From Bryobacterales bacterium (lineage in GTDB: Bacteria > Acidobacteriota > Terriglobia > Bryobacterales > Bryobacteraceae): DNA of 33,252 nt. This document shows positions 7,600-17,084 of this stretch, piece after piece; the stretch's first letter is position 1, and every line of letters begins with the position of its first letter. The position numbers and the translations under genes were made by a program. Location of the stretch: contig JAEUQE010000082.1 in the NCBI GenBank assembly GCA_016789785.1, positions 1 to 33,252 of the forward strand, written 5' to 3'. Under the pieces are notes generated by a model. That model was not told the DNA's origin and made no database searches. It worked only from the letters and a program-made list of their open reading frames with translations.

Positions 7600-10149
7600 C
7601 TATGCGGACGCCATCAACTTCGACGAAACCGCATGGCTCAGGTAGCGGCTGGTGAGAGCGTCGGAGAGACCTTCCAGATCCTGCCGGACGGTCTCGAGAA
7701 ACTCGCCGAGAGCGGGACGCATGCCGTCCTCATCGGCTTCGGCGAGCTCTTCGGGATTGGCCAGCCGGATCGCGGTCAGAGCCTTCAGGATGAGCTTCGC
7801 TTCCAGCGGATGCCGCACACTCGGCTCCGGGGAGGGCAATTTGTCGACGTGATCGGAAAGGGTCGCCATCTGGAAGGCAATGGAACGCGGATTCGCCTCG
7901 TCGGCAAGCAGGAGGTCCAACACCAGGCCGGGCTGGATCAGCGTGTAATAGCGCGTGCGGTAGGTGATGGAACTGTCGGCGACGTGGAGCAGAGTCTCGA
8001 GGCTCTGCGCTTCTTCTTCGGTGGAGGATGGTCCAAGTCCGTAGCGCAGCAAGCCAATCATCTGCACTGCACGTTCAATCCGGCGCCCGATATCCAGGAA
8101 GCGCCAACCATGGCCTCGCGTCATGCTCTCCATCGCGAGACCTGCGAAGGCGGAGAGCGTGAGGATGGCGCCGTCGAGAAGATTGCGCTCGAGGATGACA
8201 CGCTGTCCCGCGCCGGGTGGCCGTTGCTGCGGGAAGTCCTGATCCAGGCGGTTCAGGATGCGCCACGTGTCTGAGGAAAGGCGCTCTTTCAACTGCCACG
8301 CAACGCGCCGCACCTGATTCACATTCCAGCCCAGCCCCGTCGTACGATTCTGATCGAACACCATGGAAGTGAGCGTCTTCTCCAGCCAGCGGCGTTGCTC
8401 CGTCGGTGAGACCTGCACCATCTCCATGGGCAAGTAGCGCAGACCCGCGAGAATCCGCAGACCCGCTTCGGTGGAAATGGAACTGCCAAGATCGCCTTCG
8501 CCGGAGAGCGCGGGCAGGAGCGCCCGTGCGATGCGCGACATCGATTCCACACGTTCGATGTAACGGCCAAGCCAGTACAGGTTATCGGCAACGCGGCTGG
8601 GAAGGTCTGCCGTGCGATTCACGTCGATCGGATGCCGCGCGGGCTGCACCAGGCTGAAAGGCTCCTCGTCCTCTGTGGTCAGCACCCAAGTGTCTTTGCT
8701 GCCGCCTCCGCGCTGCATGGAGACCACCAGCGAGTCGGCGGTATTCGAGATGCGCGTGAGTCCTCCCGGCATCACCATGTAGGAACCGTTCGACCATGCC
8801 GCGAACACACGCAAAACTACATGGCGCGGCACCAATCCCTGGTCCGTCCAAACGGGCGCGGTGGACAGTGCCACCCGCTCCTGCGCGACGTAGTCCCACG
8901 GACGTTGCTCCATCTCGCGCAGGAAAGCGTCGCGCTCTCCCGCCGAGAGTGATGCCGCGAACACGGGATGCAGACCGAGCTTCGGGAAGGCGGGCTTGAT
9001 CACGAGATCGTCGAGATGCTCCTTCACATAGCGGCGCGGTTCTTCCTGACCACACCACCACGTCGCGACCGATGGCAGTTTCAAATCCTCGCCGAGCAAT
9101 TGCCGCGACAATCCAGGTAGAAATCCGACGTGCGCGGGAGTCTCTGTGACGCCGCTGCCCAGTGCATTGGCGACCACAACATTGCCCGCGCGCACAGCCT
9201 GCAAAAGACCCGGCACGCCGAGCAGCGAATCGCCGCGCAGTTCGAGCGGATCACAATAAGCATCGTCTTGGCGCCGCAGAATCAGGTCCACGGGCACGAG
9301 TCCACCCAGCGTCTTGAGAAAGACGCGATTGTCACGCACCGTCAGGTCCGCACCTTCCACCAGGGTGTAGCCGAGATACTTCGCAAGATAGGCGTGTTCA
9401 AAGAAGGTCTCGTTATAGGGGCCCGGAGTCAACAGAACCACGCGCGGATTGTCACGCCGCGTCTGGACAAGGGACAGCAAGCCGTCACGATAGGACTGAA
9501 AGTAGCGCGCCAGCATGCGCACATGCGCCCGGCGAAACACTTCAGGCAGCGTCTGCGCACTCACCATGCGATTCTCCAGCGCGTAGCCCGAGCCCGACGG
9601 AGTCTGCGTACGATCGGCGAGCACCCACCACTGTCCATCGGGCGAGCGTGCGAGGTCGGCGGCATAGCTGTGAAGATAGACTCCCTCCGGCACCGGCACT
9701 CCATGACATGCGCGATGAAACAGATGGTTGTGATAGATCAGTTCCGGCGGCACACGCAGGTCTTTGAGTAAGCGCTGCGACCCGTAAAGATCGGCCATGA
9801 TGAGATTCAACAACGTGGCGCGCTGAATGATGGCCGCTTCGAGCGAAGCCCACTCCTTGGGCGAGATCACCAGCGGAATCGGATCCAGAGGCCACGGACG
9901 GTCCTTGCCTTGCGGATCGCCATACACGTTGTAGGTGATGCCATTGTTCTGGATGAGCTGACGCCCGTGGTCCCAGCGCCGGCCGAATTGCCGCCGCCCC
10001 ATGCGATTGACCGCCGCTACGATTCTGCGCCAGTGCCGCCGCGGAATACCCGATTCTCCGAGCACTTCGTCATAGTGCCCGGGAATGGTCTTGTAGTTCC
10101 AATCGAGTTGTTCGCGTTCGGGCCGGTCTTGCGTTGGTAGTTCCCTCAC
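7600..10149 (-). CDS. Circularly permuted ATP-grasp fused to alpha-E domain
   Basis: An 849-residue fusion. Residues about 30-500 are the circularly permuted ATP-grasp ligase domain (COG2308 type), with typical blocks NGITYNVYGDPQG, ERPW-like DRPWPLDPIPLVI, VLLTPGPYNETFFEHAYLA and LRVFAAWSNGSYMVMPGGLTR. Residues about 513-845 are the helical alpha-E domain (DUF403, COG2307), beginning LPSRVADNLYWLGRYIERVE. In many genomes these are two adjacent genes, and the fused form also occurs. The predicted chemistry is ATP-dependent formation of an amide or peptide bond; neither substrate nor product is established. Neighbours on both sides carry transglutaminase domains and the upstream one a DUF2126 amidoligase domain, so the three proteins probably act together. 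Confidence 0.92.
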   Translation of the reverse strand: MRELPTQDRPEREQLDWNYKTIPGHYDEVLGESGIPRRHWRRIVAAVNRMGRRQFGRRWDHGRQLIQNNGITYNVYGDPQGKDRPWPLDPIPLVISPKEWASLEAAIIQRATLLNLIMADLYGSQRLLKDLRVPPELIYHNHLFHRACHGVPVPEGVYLHSYAADLARSPDGQWWVLADRTQTPSGSGYALENRMVSAQTLPEVFRRAHVRMLARYFQSYRDGLLSLVQTRRDNPRVVLLTPGPYNETFFEHAYLAKYLGYTLVEGADLTVRDNRVFLKTLGGLVPVDLILRRQDDAYCDPLELRGDSLLGVPGLLQAVRAGNVVVANALGSGVTETPAHVGFLPGLSRQLLGEDLKLPSVATWWCGQEEPRRYVKEHLDDLVIKPAFPKLGLHPVFAASLSAGERDAFLREMEQRPWDYVAQERVALSTAPVWTDQGLVPRHVVLRVFAAWSNGSYMVMPGGLTRISNTADSLVVSMQRGGGSKDTWVLTTEDEEPFSLVQPARHPIDVNRTADLPSRVADNLYWLGRYIERVESMSRIARALLPALSGEGDLGSSISTEAGLRILAGLRYLPMEMVQVSPTEQRRWLEKTLTSMVFDQNRTTGLGWNVNQVRRVAWQLKERLSSDTWRILNRLDQDFPQQRPPGAGQRVILERNLLDGAILTLSAFAGLAMESMTRGHGWRFLDIGRRIERAVQMIGLLRYGLGPSSTEEEAQSLETLLHVADSSITYRTRYYTLIQPGLVLDLLLADEANPRSIAFQMATLSDHVDKLPSPEPSVRHPLEAKLILKALTAIRLANPEELAEADEDGMRPALGEFLETVRQDLEGLSDALTSRYLSHAVSSKLMASA

Positions 10150-10255
10150 GGCAGATCTGCCAGGCCTCCAATCAGGTGTGCGTTCCTACCAGTAGACGTT
10201 ATGGCCTGGACCCGGCGCAAGTTTGCGCAGGCCGGCTCTGGTAGTGTCGGGCGCT

Positions 10256-13200
10256 TCATCGGCCTCTCCTCAGGTCCAGGGTGCAGGGGAACTGTGGATT
10301 CTCTTCGCGCGGTGGCACAAGGATCGGTCCCGGAGTGTGGCCGAAAGGAAAGAAGCGAGCCGCGCGGCGTGCTTCCGCTTCGTTCGCGTTTACGGGGAAC
10401 GTCTCATAGTGGCGGCCTCCGGGATGGGCCACATGATACGTGCATCCGCCGATGGATCGTCCGGACCAGGTGTCGATCACATCGAAGATGAGTGGTGTGT
10501 GGACGGGCACGGTGGGATGCAGACATCGTGGCGGCCACCATGCCCGATAGCGGACTCCGGCAACGTACTCGCCGGCGGCTCCCGCAGGGATCAACGGAAT
10601 GCGGCGCCCATTGCATGCAACCACGTAGCGTTCGCCGTGCACTCCTGTGATCCGCACCTGTACCCGCTCTACGGATGAGTCCACATAGCGCGCCGTGCCG
10701 CCACCCGCCGGCTCTTCGCCGAGGACGTACCAAGGCTCAATGGCCGTACGAAGTTCGATGCCAACGCCGTCGTACTCCACGCGCCCAATGGCCGGGAAAC
10801 GGAATTCGAGATGGGGTGCGAACCAGGCGAGATCAATGCCGTAGCCGGCGTGCCGGAGATCGCCGATGACGTCGCGAAAGTCGCTTTGCACGAAGTGCGG
10901 CAGCAGGAACTGATCGTGCAGGCGTGTGCCCCAATGCGTGAGCCGCGCGCGATAGGGCTGCTTCCAAAACCATGCCACGAGCGTTCGCAGCAGCAGTTGC
11001 TGGGTGAGACTCATGCGCGAGTGCGGCGGCATCTCAAAGGCGCGCATCTCCAACAGCCCCAGCCGCCCGCTTGAAGTATCGGGCGAGTAGAGCTTGTCGA
11101 TGCAGAACTCCGCGCGGTGCGTGTTGCCGGTGACATCGACCAGGAGGTTGCGGAGAATGCGATCGATGGTCCACGGCGGAACCGAGCCATTGCCAGGCTC
11201 AGGGATCATTCGAAACGCGATCTCGAGTTCGTAGACGGAATCCGCGCGGGTCTCGTCGACGCGCGGCGCCTGGCTGGTCGGCCCAACGAAGAGACCGGAG
11301 AAGAGATACGAAAGCGAGGGATGATTCAGCCAGTACCCGATGAGACTGCGCAACACATCGGGACGCCGTAGAAACGGGCTGTCGGCGGGTGTAGGGCCGC
11401 CGAGCACAAGATGATTCCCGCCACCCGTGCCGCTGTGCCGTCCATCGAGCATGAACTTCTCGGTGCCCAACCGCGATTGCCGTGCTTCCTCATAGAGCGC
11501 GGTGGTGTTGTGCACCAACTCAGGCCAGGACGCGGCCGGCTGCACGTTGACCTCGATGACACCGGGATCGGGAGTGACCTTAAACTGCTTGATGCGGCTA
11601 TCAGGTGGCGGCGTGTAGCCCTCGATCATCACCGGCATGTCCAGCGCACCGGCTGTGTCTTCAATGATGGCGAGCAACTCGACGTAGTCTTCCGTACTTG
11701 CCACGGGCGGCATAAACACGTGGAGCCTCCCCTCGCGAGGCTCCACGGCAAGCGCGGTTCGCATGACCCAGTTGGCGGACTCACCCATTCTGGGGATCCT
11801 TTCGGTCCGCTCAGGCTCTGTACCCTCCAGATCCGAAGCCTCAACCGAGCCTTCGATCGACACGCTATCTCCAAAACGCCAGGGACCGCCAGGCCCTGGA
11901 ACCGGCTTGCCGAGGCGTTGTTCCGTAACGATTTGGCGCTTGCCACGCGCAGCCGCGGACAAAGCGCGATGCGTGCGCTGGGGCACTGGCAATGGCGGCA
12001 AGTTGGTCATCGGATCGACGGTCCAGACCTGCGGCTGTTCGCCTTCGGTGGCCCAGGGGAGACTGGGAAGCGGCAAGCGCAATCCGATCGGCGAATCACC
12101 GGGAAGCAGATACAGATGCCGTGACCGCAGCATCCACAGACCGGTTTGCCATGCTGGCCCATTAGGCCGCCAGATGCGCTGCAGTGGAAGCACGAATCCG
12201 GCCGGAGTCTCGATGCCGCGTTCGAACACGCGCCGCATGCGCTCACGCTCTTCGGGATCGTTGAGCTTGTTGTCCACGGGGTTCACGTTGATGGGAAGCT
12301 GGCGCTCCTTGTGAATGTGGGTGAGGGGATCCTCGAACGCGGTGATGACATAGTCACCGCGCACACCGAGGCGCGCCGCAAGTTCCTCCGCGAATCGCTG
12401 TGCTTCGGCGGCGCCGAATCCGTAGTTCCTGCCGGGCTCCGCGGCGAGTTGCGGATCGTTCCACATGGGCACGCCATCGGCACGCCAGTAGCATGTCAAC
12501 GCCCATCGGGGCAGCGATTCGCCCGGGTACCACTTGCCTTGCCCGTAATGCAGCAAGGCCCCCTGCGCGAACCGGTTGCGCAGGCGTGCAATCAGATCGC
12601 CCGCAATCCGACGCTTATCCGGGCCCATCGCGGCGGTGTTCCACTCTTCGCCGTCCATGTCGTCGATGGAGACGAAAGTGGGTTCACCGCCCATGGTGAG
12701 GCGCACATCGCCGGCGCGAAGCTCTTCGTCCACCTTGTCGCCGCAATCGAGAATCTGCGCCCATTGATCATCGGTGTAGGGCTTGGTGACGCGCGGTGAT
12801 TCGACGATCCGCGTGACCTTCATCTCATGCGCGAAGCTGGTTTCGCACATGTCGACGCTGCCGGTGATGGGCGCGGCGGACAGCGGCTCAGGCGAGGCGG
12901 CAAGGGGGATGTGGCCCTCACCGGCGAACAGGCCCGAGGTCGGGTCGAGGCCAACCCAGCCCGCGCCCGGCAGATACACTTCGCACCAAGCGTGGAGATC
13001 GGTGAAGTCGGCACTCGGTCCCGCGGGACCATCGAGCGGTTTCTCGTCGGCCACGAGTTGGATCAGATAGCCGGATACGAAGCGTGCGGCAAGACCGAGG
13101 TTGCGCAGAACCTGAACCAACAGCCATCCCGTGTCGCGGCACGAGCCGCTGCGCAGAGAAAGCGTCTGCTCCGCACTTTGCACACCGGGCTCCATGCGGA

Positions 13201-13678
13201 TGAGATAGCGAATCTCCTTTTGCACGCGCTGATTGAGGTTCACCAGGAAGTTTGTGGTGTGCGTCTCGCTGCGATCAATCGAATCGATGAAGGCACTGAG
13301 CAACGGGCCTGGCTCGGCGCGCTCCAGGAACGGGCGCAATTCGCTGGTGAGCCAATCCTCGTAACGGAACGGAAAGGTCTCGGCCGCCTCATCCAAGAAG
13401 AAGTCGAACGGGTTGATCACCGTCATTTCGGCGAGCAGATCCACGGTGACCTGGAATCGCGTGGTCTTTTCGGGAAACACAAACCGGGCGAGGAAGTTGC
13501 CTTGCGGATCCTGCTGCCAGTTGAGGAAGTGGGTTTTTGGCTCGACCTTGAGCGAGTAGCTGAGGATGGGCGTGCGCGCATGCGGAGCGGGGCGCAAGCG
13601 CACGATTTGAGGGGACAGCCCAACGAGCCGATCATATTCGTAGGTTGTCTGATGATGGAGCGCGACTCGTATGCTCAT
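10256..13678 (-). CDS. Transglutaminase plus DUF2126 putative amidoligase
   Basis: A protein of about 1140 residues. The N-terminal 250 residues are a bacterial transglutaminase-like N domain and core with triad C180 (GSCRDTGWL), H229 (DLHAWCEV) and D245 (GLDPT). The rest, from about 310 (LTMGGEPTFVSIDD) onward, is DUF2126, annotated in Pfam as a putative amidoligase. The start MSIRVALHH at 13678 is chosen because it matches the family's usual N-terminus; the frame is open to an upstream GTG at 13702, and neither start has a clear ribosome binding site. It is the first gene of the operon, with 106 bp before the ATP-grasp/alpha-E gene. The predicted role is peptide ligation or trimming in the cytoplasm. 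Confidence 0.92.
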   Translation of the reverse strand: MSIRVALHHQTTYEYDRLVGLSPQIVRLRPAPHARTPILSYSLKVEPKTHFLNWQQDPQGNFLARFVFPEKTTRFQVTVDLLAEMTVINPFDFFLDEAAETFPFRYEDWLTSELRPFLERAEPGPLLSAFIDSIDRSETHTTNFLVNLNQRVQKEIRYLIRMEPGVQSAEQTLSLRSGSCRDTGWLLVQVLRNLGLAARFVSGYLIQLVADEKPLDGPAGPSADFTDLHAWCEVYLPGAGWVGLDPTSGLFAGEGHIPLAASPEPLSAAPITGSVDMCETSFAHEMKVTRIVESPRVTKPYTDDQWAQILDCGDKVDEELRAGDVRLTMGGEPTFVSIDDMDGEEWNTAAMGPDKRRIAGDLIARLRNRFAQGALLHYGQGKWYPGESLPRWALTCYWRADGVPMWNDPQLAAEPGRNYGFGAAEAQRFAEELAARLGVRGDYVITAFEDPLTHIHKERQLPINVNPVDNKLNDPEERERMRRVFERGIETPAGFVLPLQRIWRPNGPAWQTGLWMLRSRHLYLLPGDSPIGLRLPLPSLPWATEGEQPQVWTVDPMTNLPPLPVPQRTHRALSAAARGKRQIVTEQRLGKPVPGPGGPWRFGDSVSIEGSVEASDLEGTEPERTERIPRMGESANWVMRTALAVEPREGRLHVFMPPVASTEDYVELLAIIEDTAGALDMPVMIEGYTPPPDSRIKQFKVTPDPGVIEVNVQPAASWPELVHNTTALYEEARQSRLGTEKFMLDGRHSGTGGGNHLVLGGPTPADSPFLRRPDVLRSLIGYWLNHPSLSYLFSGLFVGPTSQAPRVDETRADSVYELEIAFRMIPEPGNGSVPPWTIDRILRNLLVDVTGNTHRAEFCIDKLYSPDTSSGRLGLLEMRAFEMPPHSRMSLTQQLLLRTLVAWFWKQPYRARLTHWGTRLHDQFLLPHFVQSDFRDVIGDLRHAGYGIDLAWFAPHLEFRFPAIGRVEYDGVGIELRTAIEPWYVLGEEPAGGGTARYVDSSVERVQVRITGVHGERYVVACNGRRIPLIPAGAAGEYVAGVRYRAWWPPRCLHPTVPVHTPLIFDVIDTWSGRSIGGCTYHVAHPGGRHYETFPVNANEAEARRAARFFPFGHTPGPILVPPREENPQFPCTLDLRRGR

Positions 13679-13773
13679 CCGCATGAAGTATGGCACGCGC
13701 ACGCAGCATGATTGAAATAGAAGTTTTTTATCGGTGGCATAGGCGGTGGCGTCGAACGGCGCGGTACCTCGCC

Positions 13774-14955
13774 CTACTGCCCGAGCGCCTGCTCGACCGC
13801 TGCGGTGATTTCGCGTTTCAACTGCATGAACCTGGCGCCGGTAGCGGGTCCATCAAAGCCTGTGTGAATCAGGCGGACCTTGCCGTCGCGGCCCGTGAGA
13901 ATCGTGGTTGGATAGGAGCCGAAGCCCTCGATCTGCAGGAGCGTCTTCTCGGCGTCCTCCGTCGCGCCGGCATAGAGAACCGGGTAGGGCACCCGATACC
14001 GTTGAGCGAAGATCTTCAACTGGCGAACGTCGCGAGGCGCGTCACCCGTGTACTCGAATCCCAGAGCGACGATCTCCAGGCCACGTCCACGAAACTTTTC
14101 GTACAACTCGATCAGGAAGACCGCTTCGTCGTGGCAGTTCGGACACCAGCTTCCCATGATGGTGACCAGCAAGGCTTTGCCTCGAAACCGCTCATCCGTG
14201 GATGCGACAGGCTTGCCGGCGAGGTCGGGAAACGAGAATCGCAAGGGTTCGGAGGGATTGCGCATGCGGGTGACCGTGAACGATTCGTCGCCCACGGCGG
14301 CAGGAGCACGCCGTCCGGACACTTTCTTGGACGAGTCCATGGTGCCAGTGATCGAATCGCCGTCGCTCACTCGCAGTTTCAAGAGAGTGGCGCGAATGCC
14401 GTCAAATCGGCTCAGCACTGCGTAGTTGTCCTCGACATATCCGGTGAGCGCTCCCGAATCGCCCGTCACGTGCAGGAGAATGCCTTCCAGCTTTTCATTC
14501 TGCTGCTTCAGCACGGCGCGATAAGTGCTCACTTTCCCGTCGTCATTGACGTCGAGCAGCCATTCGCCGGTGAGATTCACGGTAGGCTTGCCGGAGAGCT
14601 TGAAGATCGGCTCGCGCTGCGCCATGAACTTGCGAACCAGCGTGGTTTTCCGGTAGGTGCGGGTGAAGCTGCCCTGCCACTGATTCTTGTCGAGCGCCGC
14701 ATCGAGAACCGCGTCCCAGTAGTCGAAGTGAAGGCGCAGTTTCGCACCGTCGAAGGTGCCACTGGTGGAAGCGTTGCGATCCTGGCCATTGATCAGCGTG
14801 CCTTGCCAACCGTTGCGGGTCTTGCGCAGTTCCAACTGGAAGGCCACTTCGTCGCCCGCGGGATTGCGAACCGTGGCGTGCCATCTTCCTTGAATTGCGT
14901 TCGCGTTGGGTTGTGCGGGGAGAATGCCCGCCAGAAGTGCCAGCAATAAGGTCAT
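13774..14955 (-). CDS. Exported TlpA-like thioredoxin-domain protein
   Basis: A 393-residue secreted protein. A signal peptide (MTLLLALLAGILPAQP) is followed by about 210 residues of beta-rich sequence with repeated TLINGQ/GTFDGAKL-type strands, then a TlpA/ResA-like thioredoxin fold (about 235-390) with the redox motif WCPNC (C271, C274). The start at 14955 has AGGA spaced correctly; the frame extends much further upstream, but that extension lacks a start signal and has aberrant Ser/Pro/Arg-rich composition. The likely role is thiol-disulfide exchange in the periplasm, perhaps cytochrome maturation or envelope redox repair. The N-terminal beta domain resembles that seen in other acidobacterial TlpA proteins and has no assigned role. 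Confidence 0.88.
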   Translation of the reverse strand: MTLLLALLAGILPAQPNANAIQGRWHATVRNPAGDEVAFQLELRKTRNGWQGTLINGQDRNASTSGTFDGAKLRLHFDYWDAVLDAALDKNQWQGSFTRTYRKTTLVRKFMAQREPIFKLSGKPTVNLTGEWLLDVNDDGKVSTYRAVLKQQNEKLEGILLHVTGDSGALTGYVEDNYAVLSRFDGIRATLLKLRVSDGDSITGTMDSSKKVSGRRAPAAVGDESFTVTRMRNPSEPLRFSFPDLAGKPVASTDERFRGKALLVTIMGSWCPNCHDEAVFLIELYEKFRGRGLEIVALGFEYTGDAPRDVRQLKIFAQRYRVPYPVLYAGATEDAEKTLLQIEGFGSYPTTILTGRDGKVRLIHTGFDGPATGARFMQLKREITAAVEQALGQ

Positions 14956-15163
14956 CGGTCGTCCTATGGAAGAAGAGGTCGACAAAGACCGCACCTGTTG
15001 AGATTGTAGCGCCAATCCTGGCGGTGGTTCCAGACGGCGATCGCCGAGAGACACTTCTCGCGATTGGGGCGGTGAGGCGCCGGCTATTCGCTGCGCGATC
15101 GGCGTGTTTTTGCAGATTCGATTCGTATTTTTTCTCCTCGGAATGGTTTCTCTTGTGCCGTTT

Positions 15164-15838
15164 TCAGGCGGCGCTCGCGTGGCGTGGGTTTGTTTGGTTA
15201 GCGGGGTCAAGATCGGCGCGGTAGCCGGGCTCGCCGGGCAGCGGCTGGTGGAGCATCGCGTGAAACGCCTGTTGGGCCTGGGCTTGCTGCTGCTTCTGCT
15301 TGTTGCGCATGTGCTGGTGATAGAGCCGCATGGTGGGGCCGAAGTCGGCGAGACCTGGGTGGTGTTCGTGGGCGTGGTGCTGCTCGCGGAGGGTGCGCTC
15401 GGACTGGAGTTTGCGGAGTTCGCGGAGGGAGGCTTGCATGCCGGCGCGGTTCTGATTGAAGTAGCGCTGATAGAGAAGGTAGTCCTTGCGGGTGGCTGGA
15501 TCTGCGAGCGGGTCGACACCACGGGAGTCGGCTTCACTGCCGAGTTCTTCCATGAGGATCTGCGCGCGCTCCATGTTGAAACGAGAGTTGCGGAGTTGGA
15601 TGAGGGTGTCTTCTTCGAGGAATCCGACGGGACGGATGGACTGGCGGTATTCCTGTTCGATTTCAGCGAGGAGGGGACGCAGGTGTTGCGGGCAGAAGAA
15701 CTTCGCGCCGGAGAGGCCGTGCTTGCGGGCGTTCTGGGAGACCTTTTCCTTGCCTTCGGCGGAGGTGGGTCCGGTAGATTTCTGTGCATTTGCGGCGTTC
15801 GCCGCGAGTTTTGCGGCGGAAGTCGAGTGATTTTCCAT
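15164..15838 (-). CDS. STGPTSAEGK-motif protein of unknown function
   Basis: A 224-residue protein. The start at 15838 is set by a strong Shine-Dalgarno (AAGGAG) and by the family N-terminus: an Asn/Ala-rich lead, then STGPTSAEGK and QNARKHGLSG. Related proteins are common and often multicopy in Acidobacteria, and no function is known to me. The rest is helical and charged, ending in a Gln/His-rich tail (MRNKQKQQQAQAQQAFHAML) and NQTNPRHASAA. The N-terminal motif is basic and could contact nucleic acid, but that is only a guess. The frame extends upstream to 16243 without start signals; I rejected that part. Confidence 0.75.
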   Translation of the reverse strand: MENHSTSAAKLAANAANAQKSTGPTSAEGKEKVSQNARKHGLSGAKFFCPQHLRPLLAEIEQEYRQSIRPVGFLEEDTLIQLRNSRFNMERAQILMEELGSEADSRGVDPLADPATRKDYLLYQRYFNQNRAGMQASLRELRKLQSERTLREQHHAHEHHPGLADFGPTMRLYHQHMRNKQKQQQAQAQQAFHAMLHQPLPGEPGYRADLDPANQTNPRHASAA

Positions 15839-16188
15839 GGAAATTCTCCTTATCGAGATGCGGAGAGGGTGTCTCCGATCCGACGGTAGCATGCGGGTTT
15901 GGGAGATCTGGGTGGATTGGGCGACCGGCGTTGCAAACAAAGGAGATTGCGTTGCGGGAGTGTGGTGATTGAGCATCCCCCGGGCAGTGCCGCTGAGGAC
16001 CAAGAAAGTTTGACGGATGCCGATCCTTCCCGCATCATGAATCAAGCCAGCGTCGCCTCGCTCCAGCCATTGGCGAGGGCGTGGCAGGCGTTCAGCGCTT
16101 GCTGACTTCGCGCTCGAAACGCAACACGCGCCGCTTGCGGGGATAAGCGTAGCGTTACCCAATACATCACAATCGTGGTGTTGATACA
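15839..16188. other. Intergenic region, mostly featureless
   Basis: About 350 bases between the divergent STGPTSAEGK gene and the broken nucleotidyltransferase gene. The only structure seen is an imperfect dyad at 16165-16180 (CATCAC, 4 nt, GTGGTG) 8 bp before the GTG of the broken gene. This position suits an operator for the HTH partner, but the dyad is short. No supported gene was found here. Confidence 0.35.
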
Positions 16189-16634
16189 GTGATTCCAGAA
16201 TGGTCGACCAACGGCGACTTGCCGTCCGGCATACCTCTCGCAACCTAGGCCGAGATCGAGAAGCGCTTGGCGTTCAATCCCAGGCGAGAGCGACTGCTGG
16301 CCGGATTCCGCGGAGCCTGCGAATTGCTGCGGAGAGCCGGATGCCGGCTCGTCTATCTGGATGGCAGTTTTGGCACCACCAAGGAGCAGCCCGGGATTTC
16401 GACGCATGCTGGGACATTCAGAATGTGGACGAAGATGCGGTCGCTCCGGTGTTCTGGGACTTCACGCAAGACCGCGCGGCGCAGAATCGGCGATTCCTTG
16501 GAGAGTTCTTCCCGGCGCAGTTGCCGGAGGGTGCGACCGGAAGAGCGTTCGTCGAATTTTTCCAGGTGAACAAGCTGACCGGCGGACCGAAGGGCATTGT
16601 GGCGATTAGGCTGCGAGGAAGTAGGAAGCGATGA
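16189..16634 (+). pseudogene. DUF6932-like nucleotidyltransferase, nonsense plus frameshift
   Basis: Read in the first frame from GTG 16189 the product begins VIPEWSTNGDLPSGIPLAT, then meets TAG at 16246-16248 where the family has Trp (LATW). It continues as AEIEKRLAFNPRRERLLAGF up to YLDGSFGTTKEQPG. The frame then shifts: DFDACWDIQNVDEDAVAPVF and the rest, to KGIVAIRL, lie one frame over. Adding one G to the GGG at 16393-16395 restores the junction PGDFDACWD. The motif GS, 11 residues, DFD fits the polymerase-beta-type nucleotidyltransferase signature. The gene ends in an ATGA overlap with the HTH gene, so they were one operon, probably toxin-antitoxin-like. Sequencing error is an alternative for the frameshift but less so for the stop codon. 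Confidence 0.72.
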
Positions 16635-17060
16635 TCAAGAACGAGAAGCAATACCGGATCACGAAGGCCCAAGCCCGGCGTTTCAGGGAAGCCGTCGCCG
16701 AACTCGCCCGGCAGGAACGCCCATCGAATATTGCGCCTCGGCTCTGGCAGGCCCAACGCGACGCCGCCGAGAGTCAATTGCAGGAACTCCAAGAGCAGAT
16801 CGACACCTACGTGCGTTTGCAGATGGGCGAGAGCAAGGAACTCGTCCTTGAGGCCGTGGAGGATTTGCCAAAGACCTGATCCGCGCCCGCATCGCTTCGG
16901 GAATGACGCAGGAAGTCCTAGCCCACCGGCTCGGCGTCAAAACTCAACAGATCCAGCGCTACGAGGCTACGGAGTACGAGAGTGCCAGCTTCGCCCGGCC
17001 CGTGTCCTCAAGGTCGTTCAGGCGCTCGGTCTAAAGATGCCGAAACCAGCGCGGTTTTGA
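16631..17060 (+). pseudogene. XRE-type HTH partner protein, broken by two frameshifts
   Basis: ATG at 16631 overlaps the previous stop. The first 80 residues (IKNEKQYRITKAQARRF then a coiled-coil-like stretch ending VEDLPK) match the N-terminal part of HTH proteins that follow DUF6932 genes. The frame then shifts near 16873: the helix-turn-helix LIRARIASGMTQEVLAHRLG, followed by VKTQQIQRYEATEY, is in another frame. A second shift near 16990 is needed to reach RVLKVVQALGLKMPKPARF and the TGA at 17058. Each shift is repaired by one added base, most simply a G. The original protein would have been about 140 residues and the likely antitoxin or autorepressor of the pair. Confidence 0.68.
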
Positions 17061-17084
17061 TTCGGGGGTAGAAGATTGACCGGC

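Noticed and set aside
13690..14949. Long plus-strand frame opposite the TlpA-like gene
   Set aside because: No recognisable motifs, and the opposite strand has WCPNC and a thioredoxin fold. High GC content produces such long shadows throughout the window.
14956..15789. Long in-frame upstream extension of the TlpA-like gene
   Set aside because: Ser/Pro/Arg/Thr-rich composition, opposite the coding frame of the STGPTSAEGK gene, and the signal peptide with AGGA ribosome site marks the start at 14955.
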